Positions 1 to 11,632 of a stretch of DNA of 64,000 nt are shown here, one piece after another. This stretch comes from Cryptomeria japonica (taxonomy: Eukaryota; Streptophyta; Pinopsida; Cupressales; Cupressaceae): assembly GCF_030272615.1 (NCBI RefSeq), contig NC_081409.1:618869255-618933254 (forward strand), written 5' to 3'. The translations under genes were made by a program, and so were the position numbers. Position 1 is the first letter of the stretch. Every line of letters starts with the position of its first letter. The notes beneath the pieces are model-generated. The model saw only the letters and a list, made by a program, of their open reading frames with translations, ran no database searches and was not told the origin of the DNA.

Positions 1-1
1 T

Positions 2-310
2 ACATAGATATTATGGTTCAAGCAAATGTTGAAGGACATAAAGGTAAAATGCAAGGAACCTATAACTATTTACTGTGATAATATGGCAAAAATTGATATA
101 TCTAAGAATCTAGTATTTCACTCTAATACTAAGCATGTTTCTATCAAATTCAATTTTCTAAAAGAGAATGTTGAAGAAAAAGAAGTGAAATTGGTTTATG
201 TGAATACTAAAGAGTAGATTGCAGATATTTTCACTAAGCCTTTGCCTAAGGAGACTTTTGAATATCTCAGAGAGAAGCTTGGAGTTCTACCCTCACTAGT
301 ACAAACTTAG
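2..310 (+). pseudogene. Copia-F pol remnant, RNase H C-terminus
   Basis: This is the last ~100 codons of a copia polyprotein. Recognisable copia landmarks in order are LKDIKVKCKEPI, YCDN, IDISKN, HSNTKHVSIK, VYVNTKE, IADIFTKPLPKETFEYLR and LGVLP. These form the C-terminal part of the RNase H domain that degrades the RNA strand of the RNA:DNA hybrid. An in-frame TAG at 5-7 and a second at 215-217 break the frame, and the natural stop is TAG at 308-310. The copy is dead. Confidence 0.9.
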
Positions 311-678
311 ACAGTTAATGTTTGTCATCAACCAACATAATTAACAGATAAATTTTATTCCATCTTTGATGAGGAGAGCTACTTCTCAGGGGGAGTAGTT
401 GGATAAATTGGTCAATTGGTATTTTGTAATAAGTTCTATGAACTATTTCTATTTGGTTTTGTATTGCTTTGGAATTTGATGTCAAAGGGGGAGAGATATT
501 ATGGAAAAAGAAATTATCTTTTGGGAGAGATTATTCCTAGGGGAGAGACATTATGTATTTTGATTCTTGGTTAATGATCTCTTTGGGAGATTGATTGATT
601 TTTGGTTTTTGGCATTTCTATTTTGGCACTTTGATGGTTTTTCCATCTTGTGTTGCCATCAATGCCAAAAGGGGAGAT
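311..678 (+). other. Copia-F 3' non-coding region with two polypurine tracts
   Basis: No coding potential. It contains an upstream purine tract AAAGGGGGAGAGA at about 484-496, following GATGTC, and the LTR-adjacent tract AAAAGGGGAGAT at 667-678, directly before the TG of the LTR. The second is the expected start of plus-strand DNA synthesis. The first is a near duplicate that recurs in the sister elements. Confidence 0.75.
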
Positions 679-1727
679 TGTTGCTATTTTGGATGTGTTG
701 CATTGGTTTTATCATTGATGTCAACACTTGTTAACACTTGTCAACACTTATCAGCACTTGGAGATTCCTGATTATGTTCATCGACATGTTCAGTGATTTA
801 TGCACAGTCATCGGTATCTGGTTCACCGACACTTGGAATGACTTGTAGATTACTTGGTTATGTCAAATACATTATTTGATCACTTTGTTTTGGCATTTTG
901 GTTATTTATTTATTCAGGTTTGCATATTTGCTGTTACCGGCAAATAGGTCCAGGTTATGTACAGACAAGCATATCTATTCTAGATCAGCATGACACATTA
1001 TGAAGATGATTTATTATTATTGTAAATGCATTGAGCTGACATGATGCATCGTATAATGATTTATTTGTAAATGATTTTATTGTAATATCTATAGTGAGCC
1101 GACCTATTCAATTGGTCTTAGGTTATGGTATAAATGTAAGATCTCATTTGTGAGATTGATATGCGATTGGAAAAGGGATTGTAATAAGGTATATGCAAAA
1201 ATAAGCAAAGCTATACATGTAGACATCATTTGAAGATTGAAGGAAGGTATTTGAAGAATGCATATCAGAGCTAAACCGCTACTGAATCCAGCATATGAAG
1301 ATGCTATTTTTTGTAGTACATTATCATTGGATTTAACCATCCAATTGTAGTCAGTGTGACTCCCATTTTTGTGATTGAGCAGTGAGCTCTAGGCAGCTAG
1401 CATTTCTGCATATGCAGACTCTATATTGTACACACAAACTATCTGCAGTAGTATCATTTGATTGTTGGTAAGGCTTCCCACTGTGGTTTTTCCCCTTATA
1501 GGGTTTCCACATATAAACATTTGTGTTATGTGTTGTGGATGTTATTGTCTTTATGTCTCATTCATTAATCTTTACTGGTACTGCAATTAACTGTTAAAAC
1601 TGTCAATCGACATAAAGTTTGGTTTATCAACATTAAGCATTAGGTTTTGGTTAAGTTAATTTTGGTTTGAATTTATTGGACAACTGATTCACCCCCCCCT
1701 CATATCAGTTGTCTCCAGGACCTAACA
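679..1727 (+). repeat. Copia-F 3' LTR
   Basis: 1049 bp, beginning TGTTGCTATTTTGG and ending GACCTAACA. It is preceded by a polypurine tract. Its end carries the box TGATTCACCCCCCC shared by other copia LTRs here, and at about 1490-1515 the motif GGTTTTTCCCC...GGGTTTCCAC. It aligns with the reassembled Copia-G 5' LTR (about 1076 bp). Confidence 0.88.
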
Positions 1728-1740
1728 ATTTGGGCTGATA

Positions 1741-2263
1741 TGCTATCATTTACACATTTCATCGTGAACCGATTGGTCTTTGGCTGACTTGATCAAGTTA
1801 TTATTGCTTACGGATAGTATAAAGGGAAGTTTGGAGATTCATTTTAGAGGGCAGAGATCAGAGGAAGAAGAGATTGAGCAAAGATGTAGTTATCGGAGAG
1901 AATCTAGTCCGGGGGGACTGAAGTCTAGATGGACTAAGGTCTGGATTAGTGCAAAAAAAGTGTAGACTATTACCGGAGGCTTATTCATTGAGTAGAAGAT
2001 TTGGGATCTTAGATTTGTGTTGTAAGGATTGTTTTCTAATCCTAGGCTATGGTCTCGCATGTGTAGCCGTTGAAGGCATATGTAATTCTTTAAATGGTTT
2101 AAATGATTGATTTATCTGGCTATCGGTTAGGTTGCTCTTTATCTATTTACCAGTTAGATTTGGTGTTGTGTTACCGGTTTCCAGTATCTTGCATGGTGTT
2201 TTTGTGTTATAGGCTGCAAAGTGGGGATGTCCTTCATTGGATCTCCCTACCTTGACTATGTTG
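1741..2263 (+). repeat. TRIM-like LTR copy 1
   Basis: 523 bp beginning TGCTATCATTTAC. It shares with copies 2 and 3 the segments TTAGATTTGTGTTGTAAGGA, CATGTGTAGCC and TTCATTGGATCTCCCTA. Its 3' terminus is eroded (ATGTTG in place of GCATCA). Confidence 0.65.
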
Positions 2264-2836
2264 AGTGATATCAAAGCTGGTTTATGAACCTGTTAATCAA
2301 AGAAGACCTATTTATGTACTAGTTGGTTGGAAATGAATTTGAGGCAACTTATAGACTTGTTCATATCACCAAATGTGATGCAGTACAAGGCTTGCAAGTA
2401 GACAATCAAACCTAGAGCTTGAGTTTGAGGTAGTTAGTGGTTGGAGACTTGAATAGATTGCCGAACTAAGGTAGGCTACAGGGCAGAGCGGTAGATCACC
2501 AAGGAGAGGCAACCAAAACCTGTAGTCAGACTACCAAACCTGTAAGGAAGTTGCAAGTACCTACTGATAGATTGTCAAATCAGATCAAGTGATGGGACTC
2601 ACTTTTCAATTAACCCTGAGAGTCTGATGTAGGAGGACTGAAGTAGTTCAAACCAACATTTGGATTTGTTTCCAGTGAGACATTGACTGTATTGGCTCGG
2701 TATTGGTTGTTCTTACCGGTTGGTTTGCATAACTTGCGGATCATTGAGTGATGTTGTTTGGACCATGTCCGATGTTTTCAGAGGACTGCGTGTAGTTTTA
2801 TGCATTTTGGGATGTTCTTGGTGATTTGGGAAGACA

Positions 2837-3385
2837 TGTTATCATTTACATGTTTCATCATGAAACGGTTGGTCTTTGGCTAAATGATCGAGGCATTATT
2901 GCTTAAGGATGGTATAAAGGAAAGTTTGGAGATTCATTTTGGAGGACAAAGATTAGAGGAAGAAGAGATTGAGCGAAGATGTAGTTTTTAGAGAGATTCT
3001 GGTCCAAGGGGATTGAAATTTGGATGGACTAAGGTCCGCATCATTGCAAAATAGTATAGATTGTTATCAGAGGCTTATTCATCGAGCAAAAGATCTGTGG
3101 ATCTTAGATTTGTGTTGTAAGGATTGTTTTGTAATCCTAAGTTGCGGTCCAACATGTGTAGCCACTAAAGGCATATGTAATTCTTTAAATGGTTTTAATG
3201 ATTTATTTATCTGGCTACTAGTTATATCATGTGTTTCTTCTACTAGTTAGGTTGCTCTTTATCTATTTACCAGTTAGATCTGGTGTTGTGTTACTAGTTG
3301 CCGATATCTTGCATGGTGTTTTGTGTTATAGGCTACAAGGCGGGGATTTAGTCCTTCATTGGATCTCCCTACCTTGATTGCATCA
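2837..3385 (+). repeat. TRIM-like LTR copy 2
   Basis: 549 bp with intact TG...CA ends (TGTTATC...GCATCA). It is followed after two bases by TGGTATCAAAGC, the best primer-binding site in the array. Confidence 0.68.
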
Positions 3386-3941
3386 AGTGGTATCAAAGCT
3401 GGTTTGTGAACTTGTTAATCAAAGAAGACCTAGTTATGTACTGGTTGGTTGGAAAGGAAGTTGAGGCAACTTGTAGACTTGTTCAGATCACTGAATGTGA
3501 GGCAGTACAAGTTTTGTAAGAAGACCATCAAACCTAGAGCTTGAGCTTCAGGTAGTTAGTGGTTGGAGACTTGAACAGATTGCCAAACTGAGGTAGGCTA
3601 TAGGTTGGACTAGTAGATCACTAAGGAGAGGCAACTAGAACCTATAGTCAGATGGTCGAACCCCTGAGGCATTTGCAAGTATCTGCTGACAAATCGTCGA
3701 ACTAGATCAAGTGATGGGACTCACTTTTCAATTAACCTCGAGAGTCTGATGTAGGAGCATCAGAGTAGTTCAAACCAACATTTGGATTTGTTCCTTGTGA
3801 GACTTCGGTGGTATTGGTCCGGTATTGGTATGTTCTTACTAGTTGGTTTCCATAACTTGTGGATTGTTGGGCGATGTTGTTTTGGGATGTGTCAGATGTT
3901 TTCGGAGGACCGCATGTAGTTTTTCATGATTTGGGCTAAAA

Positions 3942-4463
3942 TTTTATCATTTACACATTTCATCTTGAACCAATTGGTCTTTGGACAACTTGATCGAGTT
4001 ATTATCACTTGCAGATGGTATAAAGGGAAGTTTGGAGATTCATTTTGGAGGACAATGATCGGAGGAAGAAGAGATTGAGAAAAGATGTAGTTTTTGGAGA
4101 TATTTTGGTCTCAAAGGAATGAAGCCTGGATGAAATAAGGTCCAGATCAGTGCAAAACACTGCAGACTATTACTAGAGGCTTATTTGTCGAGCAGAAGAT
4201 CTGTAGATCTTAGATTTGTGTTGTAAGGATTGTTTTGTAATCCTAGGCTACAGTCGAGCATGTGTAGCCGCTGAAAGCATATGTAATTCTCTAAATGGTT
4301 TTAATGATTGATTATCTAGCTACCAGTTATATCATGTGTTGCTTCTACCAGTTAGGTTTCTCTTTATTTATTTATTGATTTTCGGTATCTTGCATGGTGT
4401 TTTGTGTTATGGGCTGCAAGGTGGGGATGTCCTTCATTGGATCTCCCTATCTTAATTATGTCA
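3942..4463 (+). repeat. TRIM-like LTR copy 3 (array end)
   Basis: 522 bp, start eroded to TTTTATC, end ATTATGTCA. Homology to the other units stops at 4463 and no internal region follows, which is how the 3' LTR of an element should end. Confidence 0.63.
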
Positions 4464-4562
4464 CAAGTACTAACTAGTACCAACTTAGTTAAACAAACTT
4501 CTCTATCTATCTTAAAAATGTCAACTTCTTAATTTTATCAATTACCTTAGTGGTGATAGTTC
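4464..4562. other. Unassigned flank between TRIM-like array and Copia-E
   Basis: 99 bp of AT-rich DNA with no recognisable feature. It is the only stretch in the window that I cannot assign to a retroelement and is probably the outermost host DNA here. The last five bases, AGTTC, should be the target duplication of Copia-E; the other copy lies beyond the window. Confidence 0.5.
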
Positions 4563-5808
4563 TATTAGACAATTCAAATAACCAGAAGACAACTGAGAGG
4601 GGCAGTGAATCAGTTGTCACTAGATTACTGGAACCTTAAGTAATCAAAACTTTAATACTGGAACCCAAAATATTAATACTAGAATGCATAAACCAATTAT
4701 CGAGATAGCACATAAACCAATTAAGCATAAACAACAATCAGAGAATAAATACCATCCACATGACACCAAGATTTGTATGCGGAAAACCCAGTAAAGGGAA
4801 TAACCATGGTGGGAAGCCTATCCACAATCAGATAATACTTTTGCAGTAAGTATGTGATTACAATTGAGGGGCCTCCACTTGTAGGAAGACCAATAGCCTA
4901 GAGCACATTTCTCATCACAAAATAATTCTCACTAACTACATAGAAATCTAGACTACAATTCAGAGGAAAGAATGAACTACAATGATAGCATCTCCTATGC
5001 TTGAGTATAGTTTCGACTAAGCTCAATATCGGAGGACTAAATCCTCTTACATAAAACCAACTTGATCACCAATGATCGACCAAATATTCTTTTCAAATGA
5101 TTATTATATTATTTGCTCCTATTACATTCCATATCCCATTCCCATATCATTCCCACATATGATCTATGATTATATCTTACATCATATATAAAGAAACCAT
5201 CAACCATAAATAATAAGGTCGGCCACTAGACAATAAAACAATTACATAATTACTAAAACATGTCATCTTGAGACCAAACAAATAATATCCAACCCATAAG
5301 ACATCCTGGAAACACATCGAGAGGCTCAATCCACCCGTTACATTAAGTTGGTCCATAACCTAGATAATATCAGGACCCAATATAGGTCCACACATGCTAA
5401 AGAAATGATCCCAATCAACCAAATATCAAAAATGATCACCATCATCTTCTTTAATCTCTACTACAAGCTGCACCAACACCACTTATGCATATCATCAAAT
5501 ATCTTTATTAAAGCTCTACTAGCGAAACCCTCGACGGAACAATAAACCAAGCTTGCCAGCATACAGGATAGCATCCGATCACCAAGTCAAAACCAACTGA
5601 TTGAACATGAATTTGAGTAGCATAAATAAGCCAATTCCATAACCCAAACATACTAGATCATACCAGATCATAATGATCCAATCCAACCAAAAATGAAACA
5701 TCCTACTGGGACCAGAAGGATACCGGTAAAGTATCCAAAACAACTAGTGTTAACATCAATGACAAAACATCAATGCAACACATAATCAATTCCTCCAAAT
5801 GGCCAACA
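4563..5808 (-). repeat. Copia-E 3' LTR
   Basis: 1246 bp. On the minus strand it starts TGTTGGCCATTTGG and ends GAATTGTCTAATA (CA eroded to TA). The first ~160 bp aligns with the partial 5' LTR at 43362-43519. An ACC-box relative (GGAAAACCCAGTAAAGGG at about 4780) is the reverse complement of the CCC...GGGTTTCC motif of the other LTRs. Confidence 0.88.
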
Positions 5809-6171
5809 ATCTCCTCCTTTGGCATTAATGGCAACACTAGGTGTGAAAATAATCCAAGTGTCAATGAATGCCAAACAAGTCTCCTCCAATGGAAGACAAC
5901 CAACAATATCCCACACAAAGATATAGCAATGGAGTTCTAAAACAAAGACCAAACTCCCCCTATGAATGATATCTTCGTAAAGATTTGTTTTTCACATATA
6001 TCTCTCTCCCTTTGACATCAATGCCCAAAATCTGACAAAAATATCAAAGAAAAAACAAAAACCACTGAATCACAAGGCATACCAGATTGATGCAAAATAG
6101 CATCCCCACATCAATCCAAAAAGAATAATATCTCTGCTAATGCATACTGGACTGATGCAAAATAACATCAA
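5809..6171 (-). other. Copia-E 3' non-coding region and polypurine tracts
   Basis: On the minus strand the LTR-adjacent tract is CCAAAGGAGGAGAT, complement of 5809-5822. A second purine tract, complement of TCTCTCTCCCTTTG, lies at 6001-6014 after GATGT. No coding potential. The tracts match the duplicated layout of the other copia elements. Confidence 0.72.
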
Positions 6172-6372
6172 TTAATTCTCTAGTGGAGGGAAAGAAACCC
6201 CTAACCTGTCTCTGAGGTACTCAAATGATTCTTTAGGCAAAGGTTTAGTGAAAATATCTACAATCTTCTCTTTAGTGTTCACATAAACCAATCTAACCTC
6301 ATTTCCTTACACCTTCTCCTTTAAAAAGTTATACTTGATAGATATGTGCTTTGTCTTAGAGTGAAATACCAG
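6172..6372 (-). pseudogene. Copia-E pol remnant, RNase H C-terminus (distal piece)
   Basis: This piece reads VFHSKTKHISIKYNFLKEKV, then a stop, then VRLVYVNTKE, FTKPLPKESFEYLR and a terminal stop (complement of TTA) at 6172-6174. It is the C-terminal end of the copia RNase H domain. The upstream half lies 33 kb away, ending at 39364, because Copia-B was inserted between codons for ISKNP and VFHSK. An in-frame stop also interrupts this piece. Confidence 0.88.
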
Positions 6373-7702
6373 TGTTGGCTTTGCATGAAGATTGCATTGA
6401 TGAAGTATAGTGTTGTCATTGATGTCAATAGTAACTGGTAATGAAGATGTATTACAACCAATAGTAAAGCAGTGAAGGCAACCAGTAGTATTATTGAAGC
6501 AGAGAGAACAACCAGTAACCCTAACCATCTGATAAGCAGAAACCTAATTGATGGAGCTTGTAGAATTGGTTGTGATGATCTATGACTGAATGATGATTAG
6601 AGATGAAGATGCTAGGCATGCATGTTGCACATGATGAGTTTCAAAGTGGATTTTGTATGTACAGATAACTGTTTATCTTGGGAATGATCAAATGCATAGA
6701 ATGAAGTGACAAACACATGATGAGTTACATGATCCAATGTGTGGTGATCCAGAAGTGGTTGAATTTGTCTAGAACAAAGTGTAGTTGATTTCTATGTAAT
6801 CTAACAGTCAAGATTGAACTGATATGTTTGTAATCTCTATGAGAATTGTAGGTTTTGTGTTGTGTTACCGACCTATTGTATTTTTTTTTAGGTCAATGAG
6901 TTGTTTGTAAGTGTGTTGGCAATTTGGTTAAGTGTGGAAGTGATTGTTGCCGAACCAGAAGGTGTGTCTGCAAAATGTTGTGAAGGTAGATAGGAGCAAA
7001 AAAGGATCTGAATAAAAAAACCAGTGCTATTACCAGATCAACAAAGAACCTGTTGTTCTCTAACCATTACAATAGTTAAATCCCTTAACTGGGTAAGCTT
7101 TGATAGGCTTCTTATTGAAATCCTCTAACTAGGTGATCCATTAGCTTGGATTTGAAATCCTCCACTAAGGTTACCTCTAATAGGGTATTACCTTTAATAG
7201 GGTATTGTAGTGAATCCTTTAACCGGGTGGTCCTTAACCGGATCTGTTCTTAATAGGACATTATTGCATAATCTTCTAACAAGACTTGGCTCCTAACAGG
7301 GTGAACTTAAGAAGAGTTCAGAATACTTGTGGGTACTCATTCCCACCATGGTTTTTCCCATTTGGGTTTCCACGTGAAAAATCATTGTGTCAAGTGGTGA
7401 TTGATTTTGTGGATGTGTTTTTGATATGGTTGATATGAATGACTGGTAAATCCACTTAGATATGTGTAAATGATTGGAAATGATTTGAAATGAGCTATTA
7501 CTAATATTATTGAAGTGGTTTAATATTTTGGTTAAATGGTATTTGAGTTTTAGATCTTCTACATTCTATCATTGATATTTTGGTCAATCGGTAAAGTTTG
7601 ACAATGCAGTTGTAGTTTTTTATACAGTGACTAAACTAGTTAGTTTAGTGATTGGATTCTGAGTTGAAAGTACCAAATCCTTATAGTTTCATCATATTAT
7701 CA
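6373..7702 (+). repeat. Copia-B 5' LTR
   Basis: 1330 bp, TGTTGGCTTTGC...ATTATCA. It lacks a ~65-bp segment near the 3' end, including the TTCACCCCCC box that the 3' LTR retains at 39310-39320. Imperfect repeats around TTTAACNGGGT occupy about 7070-7310, just before GGTTTTTCCCATTTGGG and TTTCCACGTGAAAAATC. Confidence 0.88.
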
Positions 7703-7704
7703 AT

Positions 7705-7716
7705 TGGTATCAGAGC
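7705..7716 (+). other. Copia-B primer-binding site
   Basis: TGGTATCAGAGC begins two bases after the LTR end. It is complementary to the 3' end of initiator methionine tRNA, the usual primer of plant copia elements. About 40 bases downstream lies the shared leader motif GCTTGAGGAAAAGATCC. Confidence 0.92.
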
Positions 7717-7772
7717 ATTTTAGGTCCTCTTGTGTTTAAGCCTAATAGCTTGAGGAAAAGATCCAGGAGAAC

Positions 7773-10700
7773 ATGATGAAGAAATAAGGTACGAAGTTTA
7801 TTAGGGAAAACTACAGAATTTGGAGTGATAGGATGAAGATCTGTATCAAGAGCTTAGGAAGTCAATATTGGGAACATGTTGTTACTAAGTATAACTTGCC
7901 TAGTGGGATTCTAACATATGATCAAAAGAAGGAGCAACAAGAGAAAAATCAAGCATTAGAGGCTATCATCAGTTCCTTGTTTGATTCAGAATATGTTGAT
8001 GTTCATGGATTGGAGACTACATATGAAGTTTGGAAGAAATTGGAAGATATCTATAGTGGTGATGAGCATGTTAATATTGCCAAAGAAGAGAGTCTTAGAG
8101 GAAAATTTGATGATATGTGGATGGCTGAAGGAGAAAACATTCAATAATATGGTCAGAGGATCAAGGAGATAGTCAAAGAAATCAAAAGTGCTAGAGGTAT
8201 AGTGGAGGATACCAATGTGGTTAGCAAGGTGTTGAGAACCCTTCTACTAGTCTACGCTATCCGAGTTGCAACCATTCAAGAACTCAAATCTATTGATAAA
8301 ACAATGTTAACTCTTGACTCTATCATTGGCAAATTGACTACATTTGAATTAAATGGTTTTGATGGAAGTGTTAAGAGATCAAAATCTGCATTTAAAGCCT
8401 CAGTCTAAACCCCACTAGTAAGGAAAAATAGAGAAGTGAGTTACAGTAATGAGTCAAGATCTAGTAGAGAGGTAGATGATGAAGATAAACTGATTGAGCT
8501 TGAAGCATTGTTGGCCAAGCAGTTACCTAGAGGTACCGGTAAGTATAGAGGTAAACTACCATTGAAATGTTTTTCATGTAACCGGATTGGACATATTGCT
8601 GCTAACTGTCCAAATGGAGATAATGAGGAAAAATGTGAGAAGTATAGGAAGTATAAAGGAAAAGGTAAAAGAAATTGTCTCATTGTAGTGGATGAAGGAA
8701 TTGAAGATGAATAATCTGAGGAAGATGCAAATGAGGACATTGTCTTTGTTGCTATTAAAGAAGAGATATCATATCAGAAGGCATTGGTCTCTCACATGGA
8801 TAGTTTAGATGATTGGCATATAGACAGTGGTTGTTCACACCACATGACTGGTGACTAGAGTAAGTTTCTTACTTTGAGAGAATTTGATGGTGTTGTGAGA
8901 TTTGTGAATGACTCTCCCTGCATGGTGAAAGGGAAAGGATCCATCTCCCTAAATGATAAGAGTAGTGTAGATAATATCTACTAGGTTGAAGGACTGAAAC
9001 ACAATCTTTTGAGTGTTGCTCAACTCAATGACAAAGGTTACCCACTGGAATTCAAGAATGGAGTGTGCAAGATTTATGGAAGAAAAGGTGAACGGATTGC
9101 AACCAACAAACAAACAAGAGGTAACTTATTTCATTTAAACTCTAAATTCAATAGTTGTTTGATTGGGAAAGTAGAAGATAGTTGGCTTTGGCATCAGAGG
9201 TTTTGTCATGTGAATTTTGATAACATTGTAAGAGTCAGTAAGTCGAAATCTGTAAGAGGTTTTCCATGGTTGGACAAACCAGTGCATGCTTTGTGCAAGG
9301 AATGTCAGTTAGGGAAAATGGCATCCTCAACCTTCAAGAGAAAATCTTTCTCAACTAAACATTTGCTAGATTTGATTCATATTAACCTTTGTGGACCAAT
9401 GAGGACTCAGAGTATTCAAGGTGATCGGTACTTCATGATATTTACTAATGATTGGTCAAGGATGATGTGGGTCACATTCTTTAAAGACAAGACATAAGCT
9501 TTTAGCAAATTTAAGACATTCAAAGCTTTAGTTGAAAATGAAAGTTAAAGAAAGCTTAAGTGCTTAAGAACTGATCAAGGTGGTGAATTTACTTTAGAGG
9601 AATTCACTAGATACTATGAAGACAATGGAATCAAGAGGCAACTAACTGCACCAAGGACACCACAATAGAATGGTATTGGAGAAAGGAACAACCAGTTAGT
9701 AGTTGAAGCTACTAGGACTATGCTAATTCAAGGAGGTGTAGGTAAGACATTCAAGAGAGAAGTTGTCAGCACATCTGTTTATACAATGAACCAGATACTG
9801 GTTAAAAGAGGTAACGACAAAACACCCTAAGAGTACTAGTATGGTAGACCACCAAATGTCAGTTACCTCAAAAATTTTGGTAGCAGATGTTTTATCAAAA
9901 GAGGTGATTATATTGGTAAGTTTGATGCAAAGAGTGATGAAGGTATATTTCTTGATTACTCCACCAAGACAAAATATTACAAGTGTTACAAAAACCAGAC
10001 TAAGAAGATCATTGAAAGTGTAAATATCTGAGTAGATGAGTTTCCTGAAAGTTCAGGTAAAACCGGAAATGAGAAGGAAGAAGAAGAACCTTACACACTA
10101 TTTTTGGAAGCAGAACTAGTAAAGTCAAGAGTTGGAGAACAAAACAAAAGCCGCAATTCAACCGGAACAAGAAGGTCCAACAGAAGATGAAGAAAGTGAA
10201 GAAGAAGAAGAAACTAAAAACTAAGATCATGTTATTCCAAGGTATGTTAGACTCAATCATATCCCCAATTAGATTATTGGAGACAAGAATATAGGTGTGC
10301 TAATTAGAACTAGGCTTAGATAGAACTCTTGTATGATCTCCACTATTGAGCCTAGAATTGCAAAAGAAGTATTTGCAGATGAAGACTGGATCAAGGCAAT
10401 GGAAGAAGAACTTCACCAGATAGAGAAGAACAATACATGGTCACTGGTACCTAGACTGAAGATCAAGAATGTAAGAGGTGCAAAAGGGGTATTCAGAAAT
10501 AAACTAAATGAAGATGGAGTAGTGGTTAGGAATAAAGCTAGACTGATATGCAAACGACATGCACAAGAAGATGGTAAAGATTATGGTGAGACATTTGCAC
10601 CAGTTGCAAGATTGGAAGGAGTAAGGACTCTACTTGCATTTGCAGCATACAGAGAATTCAAAGTATATCAAATGGATGTGAAATCATCATTCCTAATTGG

Positions 10701-11632
10701 AATATTGGAAGAGGAAGTCTACATTGAACAACCAGATGGTTATGCTTTAACTATAGAAAAGGACACGGTGTGCAAATTACACAAGGCATTATATGGATTG
10801 AAGCAAGAACTAAGAGCATGGTATGGAATATTTCACTCTCACTTAGTGAAGATAAGTTTTCAAAGAACCAATGAAGACAATAATATATATCTCAAGACAA
10901 AAGGAGATAAGATATTGGTAAGTGAGGTATTTATGGATAATATCATTTTTGGAGGAAATTATGATATGTATCATAATTTTGCTATTGAAATGAAGAGTGA
11001 ATTGGAGATGTCACTGGTAGGTGAGATAAAAAATTTCATAGGTTTGCAATCCAACAAATGAAGGAAGGTATTTTTATCACACAATCCAAATATATGAAAG
11101 AAGTGTTGAAAACGTTTGGAATGGAAGACTGTAAACTAGTTGGAACACCAATGGTTACAGGCTGTAAATTGTCCAAGGAAGATGATTCTGCATCAATTGA
11201 TGAAAAAGAGTACAGATCCATGATAGGTAAGCTACATTATGTTGCCCACAGTAGATCGGGCATTGCTCATGCAATAGGATTGGTTGCCAGACTTTAGAAA
11301 AGTCCAAAGGAGACACACATGGTTGCAACCAAAAGAATTTTCAGATATATGAAAGGCACAATTAATTATGGATTATGGTATCCATATGCAGGAGACTTTG
11401 ACTTAAAGGTCTATATAGATGTAGATTGGGTAGGCAATGTTGATGATAGGAAGAGTACAACTGGAGGAGTATTTTTTATTGGAGGCAGACTAGTGTCTTG
11501 GAGCAGCAAGAAACAAAGTTGTATCTCTTAGTCAACAATAGAAGTTGAAAATGTTGCAGCATATATATGAATTATACCCAAGAAATTTGGATGAAACACA
11601 TTTTGGAAGGTTTCAAGTTGAAGATGTCAGAA
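7773..11632 (+). pseudogene. Copia-B gag-pol, decayed (gag to RNase H)
   Basis: The start is ATG 7773, following the leader. Domains in order are: UBN2-type gag (7830-8400), a CCHC knuckle CFSCNRIGHIAANC near 8569-8610, protease IDSGCSHHMTGD near 8822-8855, GAG-pre-integrase and zinc-binding HHCC (9009-9330), integrase core (9370-9990), reverse transcriptase (10333-11061), and RNase H up to the gypsy insertion at 11632. One frame runs from 7773 to about 10030, broken only by stops, many explicable as CAA/CAG to TAA/TAG. RT lies in another frame after indels. The integrase Asp in HTDLCGP is Asn (HINLCGP), and the RT motif is FMDN instead of FVDD, so two enzymes are catalytically dead. The remaining RNase H piece is at 23245. 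Confidence 0.92.

Larger units (their letters stand above)
1..1727 (+). mobile_element. Copia-F, 3' part of a Ty1/copia LTR retrotransposon
   Basis: The 3' end of a copia element enters from the left edge. The order is RNase H C-terminus (2-310), non-coding 3' region with two polypurine tracts, then the 3' LTR (679-1727). Its coding end and LTR closely resemble Copia-D and Copia-G, so these three belong to one family. Its 5' part is outside the window, so its target duplication cannot be checked; the five bases after the LTR are ATTTG. It is inserted in the TRIM-like array that follows, because bases 1728-1740 match the end of that array's internal region. Confidence 0.9.
1728..4463 (+). mobile_element. 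TRIM-like non-coding LTR element in tandem (LTR-internal-LTR-internal-LTR)
   Basis: Units of about 1.1 kb repeat head to tail, starting near 1741, 2837 and 3942. Each unit divides into an LTR-like half (1741-2263, 2837-3385, 3942-4463) and an internal half (2264-2836, 3386-3941). LTR2 starts TGTTATC and ends GCATCA, and two bases later comes TGGTATCAAAGC at 3388-3399, a good match to the primer-binding site for initiator methionine tRNA. The first unit has the degenerate TGATATCAAAGC at 2266. There is no coding capacity. Small size, a PBS and absence of genes fit a TRIM, and tandem sharing of LTRs is known for such elements. A plain tandem satellite is the alternative. Copia-F interrupts its left side, so the full copy number is unknown. 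Confidence 0.65.

Noticed and set aside
1728-4463. Tandem duplicated host gene
   Set aside because: No unit has a reading frame above about 75 codons, and a PBS-like site follows the LTR-like half; a TRIM-like element explains it better.
6307-6528. Minus-strand ORF of 73 codons
   Set aside because: Artefact spanning the Copia-E/Copia-B junction; only its last part (6307-6372) is RNase H sequence.
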